From assembly GCA_036675035.1 (NCBI GenBank), contig JAKFFO010000119.1:1-64000 (forward strand): a DNA stretch of 64,000 nt, given 5' to 3'. The position numbers and the translations under genes are program-made. The notes under the pieces are model-generated. The model made no database searches, was not told the DNA's origin, and saw nothing but the letters and a program-made list of their open reading frames with translations. This stretch comes from MESE01 sp036675035 (lineage in GTDB: Bacteria > Pseudomonadota > Gammaproteobacteria > Burkholderiales > Burkholderiaceae_D). Positions 41,711 through 51,033 of the stretch are shown one piece after another. Every line of letters begins with the position of its first letter. The first letter of the stretch is position 1.

Positions 41711-42115
41711 ATGAACACTATGCTCACTCTCATCATTGTCGTACAGGTGCTGTCGGCCTTGACGATTATCGCTCTGGTGCTGCTGCAGCACGGCAAAGGT
41801 GCCGACATGGGAGCTGCTTTCGGTTCCGGTGCATCCGGCAGTCTTTTCGGTGCAAGCGGATCGTCCAATTTCCTGTCCAAGTCGACAGGGGTTGCGGCTG
41901 CGATATTTTTCGCGGCTACACTGGCGCTGGCATTCTTTGGCAACCGTCCGACATCCGATGCGGGCGTGATGGACAGGTTGCCTGCCACTACAGTTCCGGC
42001 GCCTGCTGGCGAAGCAGCTCCTGCAACATCAGCTGATCCTGCACCGACGACTGCACCGACAACCCCTGCTCCTGCCCCAGCTCCGGCGGGCCAGTCAAAT
42101 CAGATTCCCAAGTAA
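41711..42115 (+). CDS. secG: preprotein translocase subunit SecG
   Basis: This 134-residue inner-membrane protein has two transmembrane helices (about residues 3-24 and 56-76) joined by the conserved loop LLQHGKGADMGAAFGSGASG. It supports SecA cycling in the SecYEG channel. The C-terminal 50 residues are an Ala/Pro/Thr-rich low-complexity tail, longer than in the E. coli protein but usual in beta-proteobacteria. It lies between tpiA and the tRNA-Leu gene. Confidence 0.93.
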   Translation: MNTMLTLIIVVQVLSALTIIALVLLQHGKGADMGAAFGSGASGSLFGASGSSNFLSKSTGVAAAIFFAATLALAFFGNRPTSDAGVMDRLPATTVPAPAGEAAPATSADPAPTTAPTTPAPAPAPAGQSNQIPK

Positions 42116-42152
42116 ATCGATAGTCGACTGCCGTTTGATCGCCAATTGTGCA

Positions 42153-42182
42153 TTGAACAAAGGTACTAAAGCAGGTTAAAAT
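42153..42182 (+). promoter_or_regulatory. tRNA-Leu promoter
   Basis: TTGAAC (42153-42158), an 18-base spacer and TAAAAT (42177-42182) match sigma-70 at four and five of six bases. The predicted start is a few bases before the tRNA 5' end. Confidence 0.55.
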
Positions 42183-42193
42183 ATTGAGCTAAT

Positions 42194-42278
42194 GCCGACG
42201 TGGTGAAATTGGTAGACACGCTATCTTGAGGGGGTAGTGGCGAAAGCTGTGCGAGTTCGAGTCTCGCCGTCGGCACCA
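42194..42278 (+). tRNA. tRNA-Leu (anticodon GAG)
   Basis: This is an 85-base class II tRNA. The acceptor stem GCCGACG pairs with CGTCGGC, followed by discriminator A and an encoded CCA. The anticodon loop CTTGAGG gives anticodon GAG, reading CUC and CUU. It has a long variable arm and a T-loop with GTTCGAGTC. It sits between secG and nuoA with its own promoter and terminator. Confidence 0.96.
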
Positions 42279-42287
42279 AATAATAAG

Positions 42288-42323
42288 AAAGCCAGCGAAG
42301 GAGAACACCTAAGCTGGCTTTTT
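42288..42323 (+). terminator. terminator after tRNA-Leu
   Basis: AAAGCCAGC (42288-42296) pairs with GCTGGCTTT (42313-42321) over a 16-base loop, with T continuing to 42323. It isolates the tRNA from the nuo operon, so a nuo promoter should lie within the next 66 bases, although I see no strong one. Confidence 0.8.
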
Positions 42324-42389
42324 ATCGAGAAGTTGCTAAATGATGAAGAAAATTATTTGGCTGGTTGTTAAAACATACTGTGCCCAATC

Positions 42390-42749
42390 GTGAACCTCGA
42401 AAATTATCTTCCTGTCCTTCTTTTTATTCTCGTAGGCATAGGCGTCGGAGTTGCGCCGCAAGTGCTGGGCCGTTTGCTGGGGCCGCATAAGCCGAATGCA
42501 GAGAAAATTTCTCCTTACGAATGCGGCTTTGAAGCGTTCGAGGATGCGCGCATGAAGTTCGACGTGCGATATTACCTTGTGGCCATTCTATTCATCCTGT
42601 TTGATCTGGAGGTCGCCTTCCTGGTGCCATGGGCAGTGGCAATGCGCGATATCGGGGTAATCGGTTTCTGGGCAATGATGATTTTTCTTGCGATTCTCGT
42701 TGCTGGTCTCATATTCGAATGGAAGAAGGGTGCCCTTGATTGGGAGTGA
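42390..42749 (+). CDS. nuoA: NADH-quinone oxidoreductase subunit A
   Basis: This 119-residue subunit is membrane-embedded with three transmembrane helices. It has the family stretch PYECGFEAFEDARMKFDVRY with the conserved loop Cys and FILFDLEVAFLVPWA. It sits at the junction of the membrane arm and the Q module of complex I. The start is GTG at 42390. It is the first gene of a complete nuoA-N run, and nuoB follows three bases after the stop. Confidence 0.95.
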   Translation: MNLENYLPVLLFILVGIGVGVAPQVLGRLLGPHKPNAEKISPYECGFEAFEDARMKFDVRYYLVAILFILFDLEVAFLVPWAVAMRDIGVIGFWAMMIFLAILVAGLIFEWKKGALDWE

Positions 42750-42752
42750 TTT

Positions 42753-43229
42753 ATGGCAATTGAAGGCGTATTGAACGAAGGTTTCGTCACTACCACGGCG
42801 GACAAGCTGATTAACTGGACGCGCACCGGTTCAATGTGGCCTATGACGTTTGGATTGGCTTGCTGTGCCGTGGAAATGATGCACGCCGGCGCGTCGCGTT
42901 ACGATCTCGACCGTTTTGGCGTCATGTTTCGCCCGTCGCCGCGCCAATCCGATGTAATGATCGTGGCCGGCACCTTGTGCAACAAGATGGCACCGGCGCT
43001 TCGCAAGGTGTACGACCAGATGGCCGAGCCGCGCTGGGTGATCTCGATGGGTTCTTGCGCCAATGGTGGCGGTTACTACCATTACTCTTACTCAGTGGTT
43101 CGCGGGTGCGATCGCATCGTACCGGTCGATGTTTATGTGCCGGGATGTCCGCCGACTGCTGAAGCGCTGCTTTACGGGATCATGCAGTTGCAGAACAAGA
43201 TCAAGCGCACCAACACAATTGCACGTTAA
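42753..43229 (+). CDS. nuoB: NADH-quinone oxidoreductase subunit B
   Basis: This 158-residue peripheral subunit carries cluster N2, the last [4Fe-4S] before quinone. The tandem Cys pair is in FGLACCAVEMMHAG, and further Cys ligands are in SMGSCANGGGYY and YVPGCPPTAEALLYG. The length is normal for beta-proteobacteria. The gap to nuoA is three bases. Confidence 0.97.
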   Translation: MAIEGVLNEGFVTTTADKLINWTRTGSMWPMTFGLACCAVEMMHAGASRYDLDRFGVMFRPSPRQSDVMIVAGTLCNKMAPALRKVYDQMAEPRWVISMGSCANGGGYYHYSYSVVRGCDRIVPVDVYVPGCPPTAEALLYGIMQLQNKIKRTNTIAR

Positions 43230-43246
43230 GAGAGCTACCCGATAAG

Positions 43247-43849
43247 ATGACCAGGAAACTTGAGGCCCTTGAGGCTGCCCTGCAAAATTCGCTTGGGGAT
43301 CATCTTCAAAGCTTGAGCACTGCTTTGGACGAGATTACTGTCGTGATCAAGGCCGAGAATTATTTGCCGGCCATGCGCGTGCTTCGGGATCATGCCGACC
43401 TGCGCTTCGAAGAACTGATCGATTTGTGCGGCGTTGATTATTCGCTCTACGGCGATGGCATATGGGATGGTCCGAAGTTTGCCGTCGTCGCGCATCTCCT
43501 GTCGATGACGCATAACCGGCGTTTGCGCGTCCGGGTATTCGCACCGGATGATGAGCTTCCGATGGTGTCGTCCGTGACCGAAATCTGGTCATGCGCGGAC
43601 TGGTACGAGCGGGAAGCGTTCGATTTGTTCGGCATCCTGTTCGATGGTCACGATGATCTGCGCCGGATCCTTACCGATTACGGCTTCATAGGCCATCCGT
43701 TCCGCAAGGATTTCCCTGTAACCGGCTATGTCGAGATGCGTTACGATTCCGAACAAAGGCGCGTGATTTATCAGCCGGTCACGATCGAACCTCGCGAAAA
43801 TGTGGCACGCGTGATTCGCGAAGAAAAATACGGGATGGACAATGGCTGA
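43247..43849 (+). CDS. nuoC: NADH-quinone oxidoreductase subunit C
   Basis: This 200-residue separate NuoC (not fused to NuoD as in E. coli) has the 30-kDa subunit signature EREAFDLFGILFDGHDDLRR followed by DYGFIGHPFRKDFPVTGYVE. It is part of the hydrophilic arm at the quinone module. Its last eight bases overlap nuoD, pointing to translational coupling. Confidence 0.96.
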   Translation: MTRKLEALEAALQNSLGDHLQSLSTALDEITVVIKAENYLPAMRVLRDHADLRFEELIDLCGVDYSLYGDGIWDGPKFAVVAHLLSMTHNRRLRVRVFAPDDELPMVSSVTEIWSCADWYEREAFDLFGILFDGHDDLRRILTDYGFIGHPFRKDFPVTGYVEMRYDSEQRRVIYQPVTIEPRENVARVIREEKYGMDNG

Positions 43850-45095
43850 GATCAAGAATTACACGCTGAATTTCGGTCCGCAGCATCCGGCGGCCCATGG
43901 TGTCTTGCGCCTGGTGCTGGAACTGGACGGTGAGGTCATTCAGCGTGCCGACCCGCACATCGGCCTGCTGCATCGCGCGACGGAAAAACTGGCCGAGCAA
44001 AAAACCTACCTGCAATCGGTACCGTACATGGATCGCCTCGACTACGTGTCGATGATGTGCAATGAGCACGCGTACGTGATGGCGATCGAAAAGATGCTGG
44101 GTCTCGAAGTGCCGTTGCGCGCGCAGTACATTCGCGTGATGTTCGACGAGATTACCCGATTGCTGAACCATTTGTTGTGGCTGGGCGCGCATGCGCTCGA
44201 CGTCGGCGCGATGGGCGTTCTTCTGTATACGTTCCGCGAGCGCGAAGACCTGATGGACTGTTACGAAGCAGTCTCCGGCGCCCGCATGCATGCCGCTTAC
44301 TATCGTCCGGGCGGTGTATACCGTGATTTGCCGGACGCGATGCCGCAGCACAAAGCTTCGCTGGTACGTAATGCCAAAGCGATCAAGCGCCTTAACGAAA
44401 ACCGCCAGGGTTCGCTGCTTGATTTCATTGAAGATTTTACTAACCGGTTTCCCGGCCACGTCGATGAATACGAAACGCTGCTGACCGATAACCGCATCTG
44501 GAAGCAGCGCCTGGTCGGTATTGGCGTGGTTTCTCCGGAGCGGGCCAAGGCGATGGGCTTCACTGGGCCGATGTTGCGTGGCTCTGGTATCGAATGGGAT
44601 TTGCGCAAGAAGCAGCCTTACGAGGTCTACGATCTCGTCGATTTTGATATTCCGGTCGGCGTGAATGGCGATTGCTACGACCGCTATCTGGTGCGGATCG
44701 AGGAAATGCGTCAGTCGAACCGCATCATCAAGCAATGCATTGACTGGTTGCGCAACAATCCAGGGCCGGTGATTACCGACAACCATAAGGTTGCGCCGCC
44801 GTCGCGCGTCGAGATGAAATCGAACATGGAAGAGCTGATTCACCACTTCAAGCTCTTTACCGAAGGTTTTCATGTGCCGGCAGGAGAGGCGTACGCGGCG
44901 GTCGAACATCCCAAAGGCGAATTCGGCATCTACATAATTTCCGATGGCGCGAATAAACCTTACCGCTTGAAGATTCGTGCGCCGGGCTTTCCGCATCTGC
45001 AGGGGTTGAACGAGATGGCGAAGGGCCACATGATTGCGGATGCGGTGACGATCATCGGCACGCAGGATATCGTGTTCGGCGAAATTGATAGATAA
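43842..45095 (+). CDS. nuoD: NADH-quinone oxidoreductase subunit D
   Basis: This 417-residue 49-kDa-type subunit forms the quinone-binding pocket with NuoB. Clear stretches are NFGPQHPAAHGVLRLVLELD, PHIGLLHRATEKLAE and PYMDRLDYVSMMCNEHAY, with the end motif TIIGTQDIVFGEIDR. It is descended from NiFe-hydrogenase large subunits but lacks the metal-binding Cys. The start lies eight bases inside nuoC. Confidence 0.97.
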   Translation: MAEIKNYTLNFGPQHPAAHGVLRLVLELDGEVIQRADPHIGLLHRATEKLAEQKTYLQSVPYMDRLDYVSMMCNEHAYVMAIEKMLGLEVPLRAQYIRVMFDEITRLLNHLLWLGAHALDVGAMGVLLYTFREREDLMDCYEAVSGARMHAAYYRPGGVYRDLPDAMPQHKASLVRNAKAIKRLNENRQGSLLDFIEDFTNRFPGHVDEYETLLTDNRIWKQRLVGIGVVSPERAKAMGFTGPMLRGSGIEWDLRKKQPYEVYDLVDFDIPVGVNGDCYDRYLVRIEEMRQSNRIIKQCIDWLRNNPGPVITDNHKVAPPSRVEMKSNMEELIHHFKLFTEGFHVPAGEAYAAVEHPKGEFGIYIISDGANKPYRLKIRAPGFPHLQGLNEMAKGHMIADAVTIIGTQDIVFGEIDR

Positions 45096-45135
45096 GTTGA
45101 CCGCTGATTGCGGATCGATATTTGAGGCATAAACA

Positions 45136-45627
45136 ATGCTGTTATCAGAGCAAGCGTATAAAAGAATCGATCGCGAGATCGCCAAGTTTCCGCCAGACCA
45201 GAAGCAGTCGGCGGTGATGGCTGCGCTCGCGATTGCCCAGGACGAAAAAGGCTGGCTCGCGCCAGAGGTGATGCAAGACATTGCCGGTTATCTGGGCATG
45301 CCTGCAATCGCAGTGCAGGAGGTCGCGACCTTTTATGCAATGTATAACCTGAAGCCGGTTGGCAAAAACAAAATTACAATTTGTACCAATTTGCCATGCG
45401 CACTGTCAGGCGGAGAGAAAGCGGCGCACCACTTGAAGCAAAGGCTGGGCATCGATTACAAGGAGACTACGCCAGACGGACAGTTCACCTTGCTAGAAGG
45501 CGAGTGCATGGGTGCTTGTGGAGATGCACCGGTCCTGCTGGTAAACAACAAGCGCATGTGCAGCTGGATGTCGAACGACAAGATCGATGCGCTGGTAGAA
45601 GAACTTAGCGAGGCGCCCCCGAAATGA
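45136..45627 (+). CDS. nuoE: NADH-quinone oxidoreductase subunit E
   Basis: This 163-residue 24-kDa-type subunit has a thioredoxin-like fold with a [2Fe-2S] cluster (N1a). Cys ligands are visible in ITICTNLPCALSGG and EGECMGACGDAP. It pairs with NuoF in the NADH dehydrogenase module. The stop overlaps the nuoF start as ATGA. Confidence 0.96.
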   Translation: MLLSEQAYKRIDREIAKFPPDQKQSAVMAALAIAQDEKGWLAPEVMQDIAGYLGMPAIAVQEVATFYAMYNLKPVGKNKITICTNLPCALSGGEKAAHHLKQRLGIDYKETTPDGQFTLLEGECMGACGDAPVLLVNNKRMCSWMSNDKIDALVEELSEAPPK

Positions 45628-46919
45628 CCAGTCTGCATAATCGCCACATCAATCCACTTATCCTGGCCGGTCTCGACGGTCAAAACTGGCATTTGGCCGA
45701 TTACGTCAAGCGCGGTGGCTATGAATCGCTGAAACGTATTCTGGCCGACAAGATCCCGCCCGAGCAGGTCGTCGCCGAATTGAAAGCATCTTCGTTGCGC
45801 GGGCGCGGCGGCGCCGGCTTTCCGACCGGATTGAAGTGGAGCTTCATGCCGCGCCAGTTCCCCGGGCAGAAATATCTGGTCTGTAATACGGACGAGGGCG
45901 AGCCAGGCACATTCAAGGATCGCGACATTATCCGTTACAACCCGCATGCACTAATCGAGGGTATGGCAATCGGCGCGTATGCAATGGGCATCACGGTCGG
46001 CTACAACTATATTCACGGCGAAATCTGGGCCGATTACGAACGGTTTGAAGATGCGCTGGAAGAGGCGCGTGCGGCCGGATTCCTCGGCGATAAAATCATG
46101 GGCAGCGAATTCAATTTTCAGCTGCATGCATTCCATGGATTCGGCGCTTACATCTGCGGCGAAGAAACTGCGCTGCTCGAATCGCTGGAAGGTAAAAAAG
46201 GTCAGCCGCGATTCAAGCCGCCGTTCCCGGCCAGTTTCGGCTTATACGGAAAGCCGACCACGATCAATAACACTGAAACCTTCGCCGCGGTTCCATTCGT
46301 TTTCAAGATGGGCGGCGAAGCATATGCGGCACTCGGGAAGCCGAACAACGGCGGCACCAAGATCTTTTCAGTATCCGGCGACGTTGCGATGCCGGGTAAC
46401 TATGAAGTGCCGCTCGGAACGCCGTTTGCAAAACTGCTTGAATTGGCGGGCGGCATGCGCGACGGGAAAAAGATCAAGGCGGTGATTCCAGGCGGTTCGT
46501 CGATGCCGGTGCTGACCGGTGACGTGATGATGGCAACCGACATGGATTACGATTCGATCGCGAAAGCCGGTTCCATGCTTGGATCGGGCGCTGTGATCGT
46601 GATGGATGAAACGCGATGCATGGTCCGATCGCTGCTGCGGCTTTCGTATTTTTATTATGAAGAGTCATGCGGGCAATGCACGCCGTGCCGCGAAGGTACC
46701 GGATGGCTTTACCGCATGGTGCACCGGATCGAGCACGGCCAGGGCCGGCCGGATGATCTGGATCTGCTGAATTCGGTAGCCGACAACATCCAGGGCCGCA
46801 CGATATGCGCGCTCGGTGATGCGGCTGCAATGCCGGTGCGTGCAATGATCAAGAACTTCACCAAAGAGTTTGAATATCACATCGAGCACAAGCGCTGCCT
46901 GGTGCCCGCTTACGTTTAA
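45624..46919 (+). CDS. nuoF: NADH-quinone oxidoreductase subunit F
   Basis: This 431-residue subunit binds NADH, FMN and cluster N3. The nucleotide and flavin motifs GRGGAGFPTGLKWSFMP and CNTDEGEPGTFKDRD are clear, as is GAYICGEETALLESLEG. The [4Fe-4S] ligands are in ESCGQCTPCREGTGW, with a fourth Cys near ICALGDAA. It is the entry point of electrons into complex I. A repeat element lies in the gap before nuoG. Confidence 0.97.
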   Translation: MTSLHNRHINPLILAGLDGQNWHLADYVKRGGYESLKRILADKIPPEQVVAELKASSLRGRGGAGFPTGLKWSFMPRQFPGQKYLVCNTDEGEPGTFKDRDIIRYNPHALIEGMAIGAYAMGITVGYNYIHGEIWADYERFEDALEEARAAGFLGDKIMGSEFNFQLHAFHGFGAYICGEETALLESLEGKKGQPRFKPPFPASFGLYGKPTTINNTETFAAVPFVFKMGGEAYAALGKPNNGGTKIFSVSGDVAMPGNYEVPLGTPFAKLLELAGGMRDGKKIKAVIPGGSSMPVLTGDVMMATDMDYDSIAKAGSMLGSGAVIVMDETRCMVRSLLRLSYFYYEESCGQCTPCREGTGWLYRMVHRIEHGQGRPDDLDLLNSVADNIQGRTICALGDAAAMPVRAMIKNFTKEFEYHIEHKRCLVPAYV

Positions 46920-46931
46920 CAAGCAGATCGT

Positions 46932-46994
46932 GTGACGGTTACGTTTACCGTCACCCTCACCCCCGGCCCCTCTGTCATCCGTGAGAGAGGGGAG
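46932..46994 (+). repeat. palindromic element upstream of nuoG, copy 2
   Basis: Two hairpins lie in the nuoF-nuoG gap. GTGACGGT (46932-46939) pairs with ACCGTCAC (46947-46954), and CCCCTCT (46967-46973) pairs with AGAGGGG (46986-46992). The intervening CACCCCCGGCCCC matches copy 1 near 41.6 kb. The right arm of the second hairpin runs into GGAG (46991-46994), the probable nuoG ribosome-binding site. Confidence 0.6.
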
Positions 46995-46998
46995 TGAA

Positions 46999-49353
46999 GT
47001 GAAAAACAAAGCTATGATCGAAATCGAAATAGACGGCAAGAAGGTTGAAGTGCAGGAAGGCAGCATGGTAATGGATGCGGCCAACAAGATCGGCACTTAC
47101 ATTCCGCATTTTTGCTATCACAAGAAATTGTCCATTGCGGCCAACTGCCGCATGTGCCTGGTCGAAGTCGAAAAGGCGCCGAAGCCGCTGCCGGCGTGCG
47201 CGACCCCGGTTACTCCGGGCATGATCGTGCGCTCGCACAGCGACAAAGCAGTCAAGGCGCAAAAAGGGGTGATGGAATTCCTGCTGATCAATCATCCGCT
47301 GGATTGCCCGATCTGCGATCAGGGCGGCGAATGCCAATTGCAGGATCTGGCGGTCGGCTACGGTGCGTCATCGTCGCGTTATGCCGAAGAAAAGCGCGTT
47401 GTTGTCCCAAAGGATGCAGGCCCCTTGATCTCGATGAAAGAGATGACCCGCTGCATTCATTGCACGCGTTGCGTCCGCTTTGGACAGGAAATTGCCGGTG
47501 TGATGGAATTCGGCATGCTTGGCCGCGGCGAGCACGCCGAGATCACCTCGTTCGTCGGCAAAACAGTGGATTCCGAATTGTCGGGCAACATGATCGATTT
47601 GTGTCCTGTCGGCGCACTTTTGTCGAAACCGTTCCGGTACACCGCCCGTACCTGGGAATTATCCCGACGCAAATCCGTCAGCCCTCATGACGGCCTGGGA
47701 TCGAATCTGATGGTGCAGGTAAAGGCAGCCAAGGTAATGCGGGTGCTGCCGCTGGAAAACGAAGCGATCAATGAATGCTGGCTGTCCGACAAGGACCGGT
47801 TTTCGTACGAGGCACTGGACAGCGACGAGCGTTTGACCTCACCGATGCTCAAACAGGATGGACAGTGGCGTGAAGTCGACTGGCAAACCGCACTTGAGTA
47901 CATCGCACACGGACTTCGCAACATCAAGCATGAACATGGCGCAGATGCGCTGGCTGCGTTGGCAACGCCGGGTTCAACGCTGGAAGAACTGTCGTTGCTG
48001 CAAAAAGTGATGCGTGGCCTCGGCTCCGAGAATGTCGATTTCCGCTTGCGTCAATCGGATTTCGCGCTGGACGGGCAGGTCAAACCGTGGCTGGGCATGT
48101 CGATCGCTGAATTCGGACTATTGAAACGCACGTTCGTAATCGGATCGTTCCTGCGCAAGGATCATCCGTTGCTGGCGGCACGCATGCGTAATGCAGTCAA
48201 GAATGGCGGCAGTCTCAGCATTCTGAACGCCACCGATGACGATTTGCTGATCCCTGTCGCCAACAAAATGATCAAGGCGCCGTCCGAATGGCTGTCAGCG
48301 CTCGGCGAAGTGGTAGTTGCGGTCGCAAATGAAAAGAATATTGCGGTGCCAGCAGGGTTTGAAGCGGTTCAGGCATCGGTCGAAGCGAAGCAAATCGCGG
48401 CCAGCCTGCTGTCCGGGGAACCCGGGGCGATCCTGCTTGGAAACGCGGCGGCACAACACCCGCAAGCGTCCGAATTACATGCAGCCGCGCAATGGCTTGC
48501 GCAAAATACGAATGCCAATTTCGGTTATCTGACCGAAGGCGCCAACACTGTAGGCGGCTACCTCGCCAATGCGCTCCCTTCAAATGGGTCGAACGCATTG
48601 CAATTCTTCGAGCAGGCGCGCAAGGCCTATCTGTTGCTGAACGTAGAACCGGAACTCGACTGCTACGATCCGCAAGGCGCCCGCGCAGCACTGGATGCCG
48701 CCGAAATGGTGGTTGTGATGTCGTCGTATCGGCACGGGATGGACTTTGCCGATGTACTGCTGCCGGTCTCGCCATTTACGGAGACCGCAGGCACGTTCGT
48801 TAATTGCGAAGGACGCGCGCAAAGCTTCAACGGCACGGTCAAGCCGCTTGGCGACACGCGCCCGGCGTGGAAAGTGCTGCGCGTACTTGGCAACTTGCTC
48901 GAAATTCCGGGTTTCGACTACGAGTCTTCGGAGGCAGTCCGTAACGAAATTCTGGGAATGGAGACAGGCAGCAATGCCGACGTTTCGGCACGATTGAACA
49001 ATATCGTCCAGTTGCAACCGCAGTTGTTGCGTGGCGAAGGCGCCGGCCAGCACCTGGAACGTATCGCGGACGTGCCGATTTACTTTACCGACGCGATCGT
49101 GCGGCGCTCGCCTCCGCTCCAGAAAACCAATGATGCCGCGACCCCGCGGGCATGGATTTCAACTGCATTGTCGCAACGACTCGACATATCCGACGGTGTC
49201 CGTGTACGGGTAACCCAGGGCGGCGGAAGCGCGGTGCTGAATGCCGCTATTGATACCGGCCTGCCGGCGAATGTCGTACGCGTATCGGCTGCGCATTCGG
49301 CGACCAGCACGCTTGGACCCATGTTCGGTCCTGTCACGTTGGAGAAAGCGTGA
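46999..49353 (+). CDS. nuoG: NADH-quinone oxidoreductase subunit G
   Basis: This large hydrophilic-arm subunit has an N-terminal ferredoxin-like domain with [2Fe-2S] ligands (HFCYHKKLSIAANCRMC), then CPICDQGGECQLQDLAVGYG and CIHCTRCVRFGQE for [4Fe-4S] clusters. A molybdopterin-oxidoreductase-like domain follows, without a cofactor role. The start is uncertain. GTG at 46999 has GGAG four bases before it, whereas ATG at 47014 gives the N-terminus usual for the family but has no ribosome-binding site. The GGAG belongs to a repeat element. The end overlaps the nuoH start codon by one base. Confidence 0.95.
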   Translation: MKNKAMIEIEIDGKKVEVQEGSMVMDAANKIGTYIPHFCYHKKLSIAANCRMCLVEVEKAPKPLPACATPVTPGMIVRSHSDKAVKAQKGVMEFLLINHPLDCPICDQGGECQLQDLAVGYGASSSRYAEEKRVVVPKDAGPLISMKEMTRCIHCTRCVRFGQEIAGVMEFGMLGRGEHAEITSFVGKTVDSELSGNMIDLCPVGALLSKPFRYTARTWELSRRKSVSPHDGLGSNLMVQVKAAKVMRVLPLENEAINECWLSDKDRFSYEALDSDERLTSPMLKQDGQWREVDWQTALEYIAHGLRNIKHEHGADALAALATPGSTLEELSLLQKVMRGLGSENVDFRLRQSDFALDGQVKPWLGMSIAEFGLLKRTFVIGSFLRKDHPLLAARMRNAVKNGGSLSILNATDDDLLIPVANKMIKAPSEWLSALGEVVVAVANEKNIAVPAGFEAVQASVEAKQIAASLLSGEPGAILLGNAAAQHPQASELHAAAQWLAQNTNANFGYLTEGANTVGGYLANALPSNGSNALQFFEQARKAYLLLNVEPELDCYDPQGARAALDAAEMVVVMSSYRHGMDFADVLLPVSPFTETAGTFVNCEGRAQSFNGTVKPLGDTRPAWKVLRVLGNLLEIPGFDYESSEAVRNEILGMETGSNADVSARLNNIVQLQPQLLRGEGAGQHLERIADVPIYFTDAIVRRSPPLQKTNDAATPRAWISTALSQRLDISDGVRVRVTQGGGSAVLNAAIDTGLPANVVRVSAAHSATSTLGPMFGPVTLEKA

Positions 49354-50426
49354 TGGATCAAATTCTGACTTCCGTTCATGCTGCCGGCCAAGGGGCTCTA
49401 GGCGCTCTATGGCCTGTGGTTTGGAATCTCGTGAAAATTGTGGCGGTGGTGTTGCCTCTGTTGGGATGCGTTGCATATTTAACGCTATGGGAGCGCAAAT
49501 TGATTGGCTGGATGCACGTGCGCATCGGCCCGAATCGGACCGGCCCCGCGGGCTTGTTGCAGCCGATTGCCGACGCACTGAAGCTGCTGCTCAAGGAAAT
49601 CATCGTTCCGGCGAAGGCGAGCAAAGCGCTTTTCGTGATCGCACCTATCATGACGATCATGCCCGCGCTCGCTGCCTGGGCTGTCGTTCCGTTCGGCCCG
49701 GAAATCGCATTGGCCAATGTCAATGCCGGACTGTTGCTGATCATGGCGATCACATCGATGGAAGTGTATGGCGTGATCATCGCCGGCTGGGCATCCAATT
49801 CGAAGTACGCTTTTCTGGGCGCGATGCGCGCATCGGCACAAATGGTGTCATATGAAATCGCGATGGGCTTTGTTCTCGTGATCGTGCTGATGGTATCCGG
49901 CAGCCTGAACATGACCGAAATCGTGATGGGCCAAACCGTCGGGTATTTTGCGGACATGGGTCTCAACTTCCTTTCGTGGAACTGGCTGCCTCTGTTCCCG
50001 ATGTTTGTCGTGTATGTCATTTCGGGAATTGCCGAAACCAATCGGCATCCATTTGACGTGGTCGAAGGCGAATCCGAAATTGTTGCCGGTCATATGGTGG
50101 AATATTCCGGAATGTCTTTCGCAATGTTCTTTCTGGCCGAATATGCCAACATGATTCTGATTTCGGCGCTTGCGGCGCTGCTGTTTCTCGGCGGATGGAA
50201 TGCACCCGTTGATACGGTATTGCTGAACTGGGTGCCGGGCTGGATCTGGCTGGGGATCAAGACTTTCTTCGTCGTTTCGCTATTCATCTGGGGGCGCGCG
50301 TCGTTTCCGCGCTATCGCTACGATCAAATCATGCGCCTGGGTTGGAAGGTATTCATTCCGCTGACGGTCGTCTACTTGGTGATCGTGGCAGTATGGATGC
50401 AGACTTCGTGGAATATTTGGAAGTAA
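49353..50426 (+). CDS. nuoH: NADH-quinone oxidoreductase subunit H
   Basis: This 357-residue membrane subunit has about eight transmembrane helices and connects the quinone chamber with the proton channels. The signature stretches are WERKLIGWMHVRIGPNRTGP and GIAETNRHPFDVVEGESEIV with its conserved acidic residues. ATG at 49353 overlaps the nuoG TGA and has GGAG at 49341; a GTG one codon earlier is possible. Confidence 0.96.
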   Translation: MDQILTSVHAAGQGALGALWPVVWNLVKIVAVVLPLLGCVAYLTLWERKLIGWMHVRIGPNRTGPAGLLQPIADALKLLLKEIIVPAKASKALFVIAPIMTIMPALAAWAVVPFGPEIALANVNAGLLLIMAITSMEVYGVIIAGWASNSKYAFLGAMRASAQMVSYEIAMGFVLVIVLMVSGSLNMTEIVMGQTVGYFADMGLNFLSWNWLPLFPMFVVYVISGIAETNRHPFDVVEGESEIVAGHMVEYSGMSFAMFFLAEYANMILISALAALLFLGGWNAPVDTVLLNWVPGWIWLGIKTFFVVSLFIWGRASFPRYRYDQIMRLGWKVFIPLTVVYLVIVAVWMQTSWNIWK

Positions 50427-50489
50427 CGCGACGGTGCGATTGATGACACGTCGCATCGTACTAATACGGAATGTAAAAGGCTGAATGCA

Positions 50490-50990
50490 ATGGTAGCCAA
50501 ATTAGATGCAATTAAAGATTTTTTCGGAAGCCTGATGCTTCACGAGTTGCTGAAAGGACTCGCGCTGACTGGACGATACATGTTTTCCCGAAAAATCACG
50601 GTCCAGTTCCCTGAAGAGAAAACGCCGATGTCGCCGCGCTTTCGCGGCTTGCATGCATTGCGCCGATACCCGAACGGGGAAGAGCGTTGCATCGCATGCA
50701 AACTGTGCGAAGCAGTATGTCCGGCGCTAGCGATTTCTATCGATTCGGAAGAGCGCGAAGATGGGTCGCGCCGCACCACTCGTTACGATATCGATCTTAC
50801 AAAATGCATCTTTTGCGGTTTTTGCGAAGAGTCATGCCCGGTCGATTCAATCGTCGAAACGAATATTCTGGAATACCACGGCGAAAAGCGCGGCGATCTT
50901 TATTACACCAAGGAGATGCTGCTCGCGATCGGTGACCGCTATGAAAAAGAAATTGCCGCCGATCGCGCCGCCGATGCGCCGTATCGCTGA
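50490..50990 (+). CDS. nuoI: NADH-quinone oxidoreductase subunit I
   Basis: This 166-residue ferredoxin-like subunit carries two [4Fe-4S] clusters, N6a and N6b. The eight Cys ligands are in ERCIACKLCEAVCPA and CIFCGFCEESCPVDS. An amphipathic N-terminal helix (AIKDFFGSLMLHELLKGLAL) lies along the membrane. PEEKTPMSPRFRGLHALRRY is the family core. Confidence 0.97.
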   Translation: MVAKLDAIKDFFGSLMLHELLKGLALTGRYMFSRKITVQFPEEKTPMSPRFRGLHALRRYPNGEERCIACKLCEAVCPALAISIDSEEREDGSRRTTRYDIDLTKCIFCGFCEESCPVDSIVETNILEYHGEKRGDLYYTKEMLLAIGDRYEKEIAADRAADAPYR

Positions 50991-51033
50991 TTTAACCAAA
51001 CTGACCGGCGTTTAACCGGATACCTCGTCCACT

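Noticed and set aside
43779..45281. 500-codon open frame on the minus strand
   Set aside because: It is antisense to nuoD and the start of nuoE, whose identity is certain; high GC at third positions makes such shadows common here.
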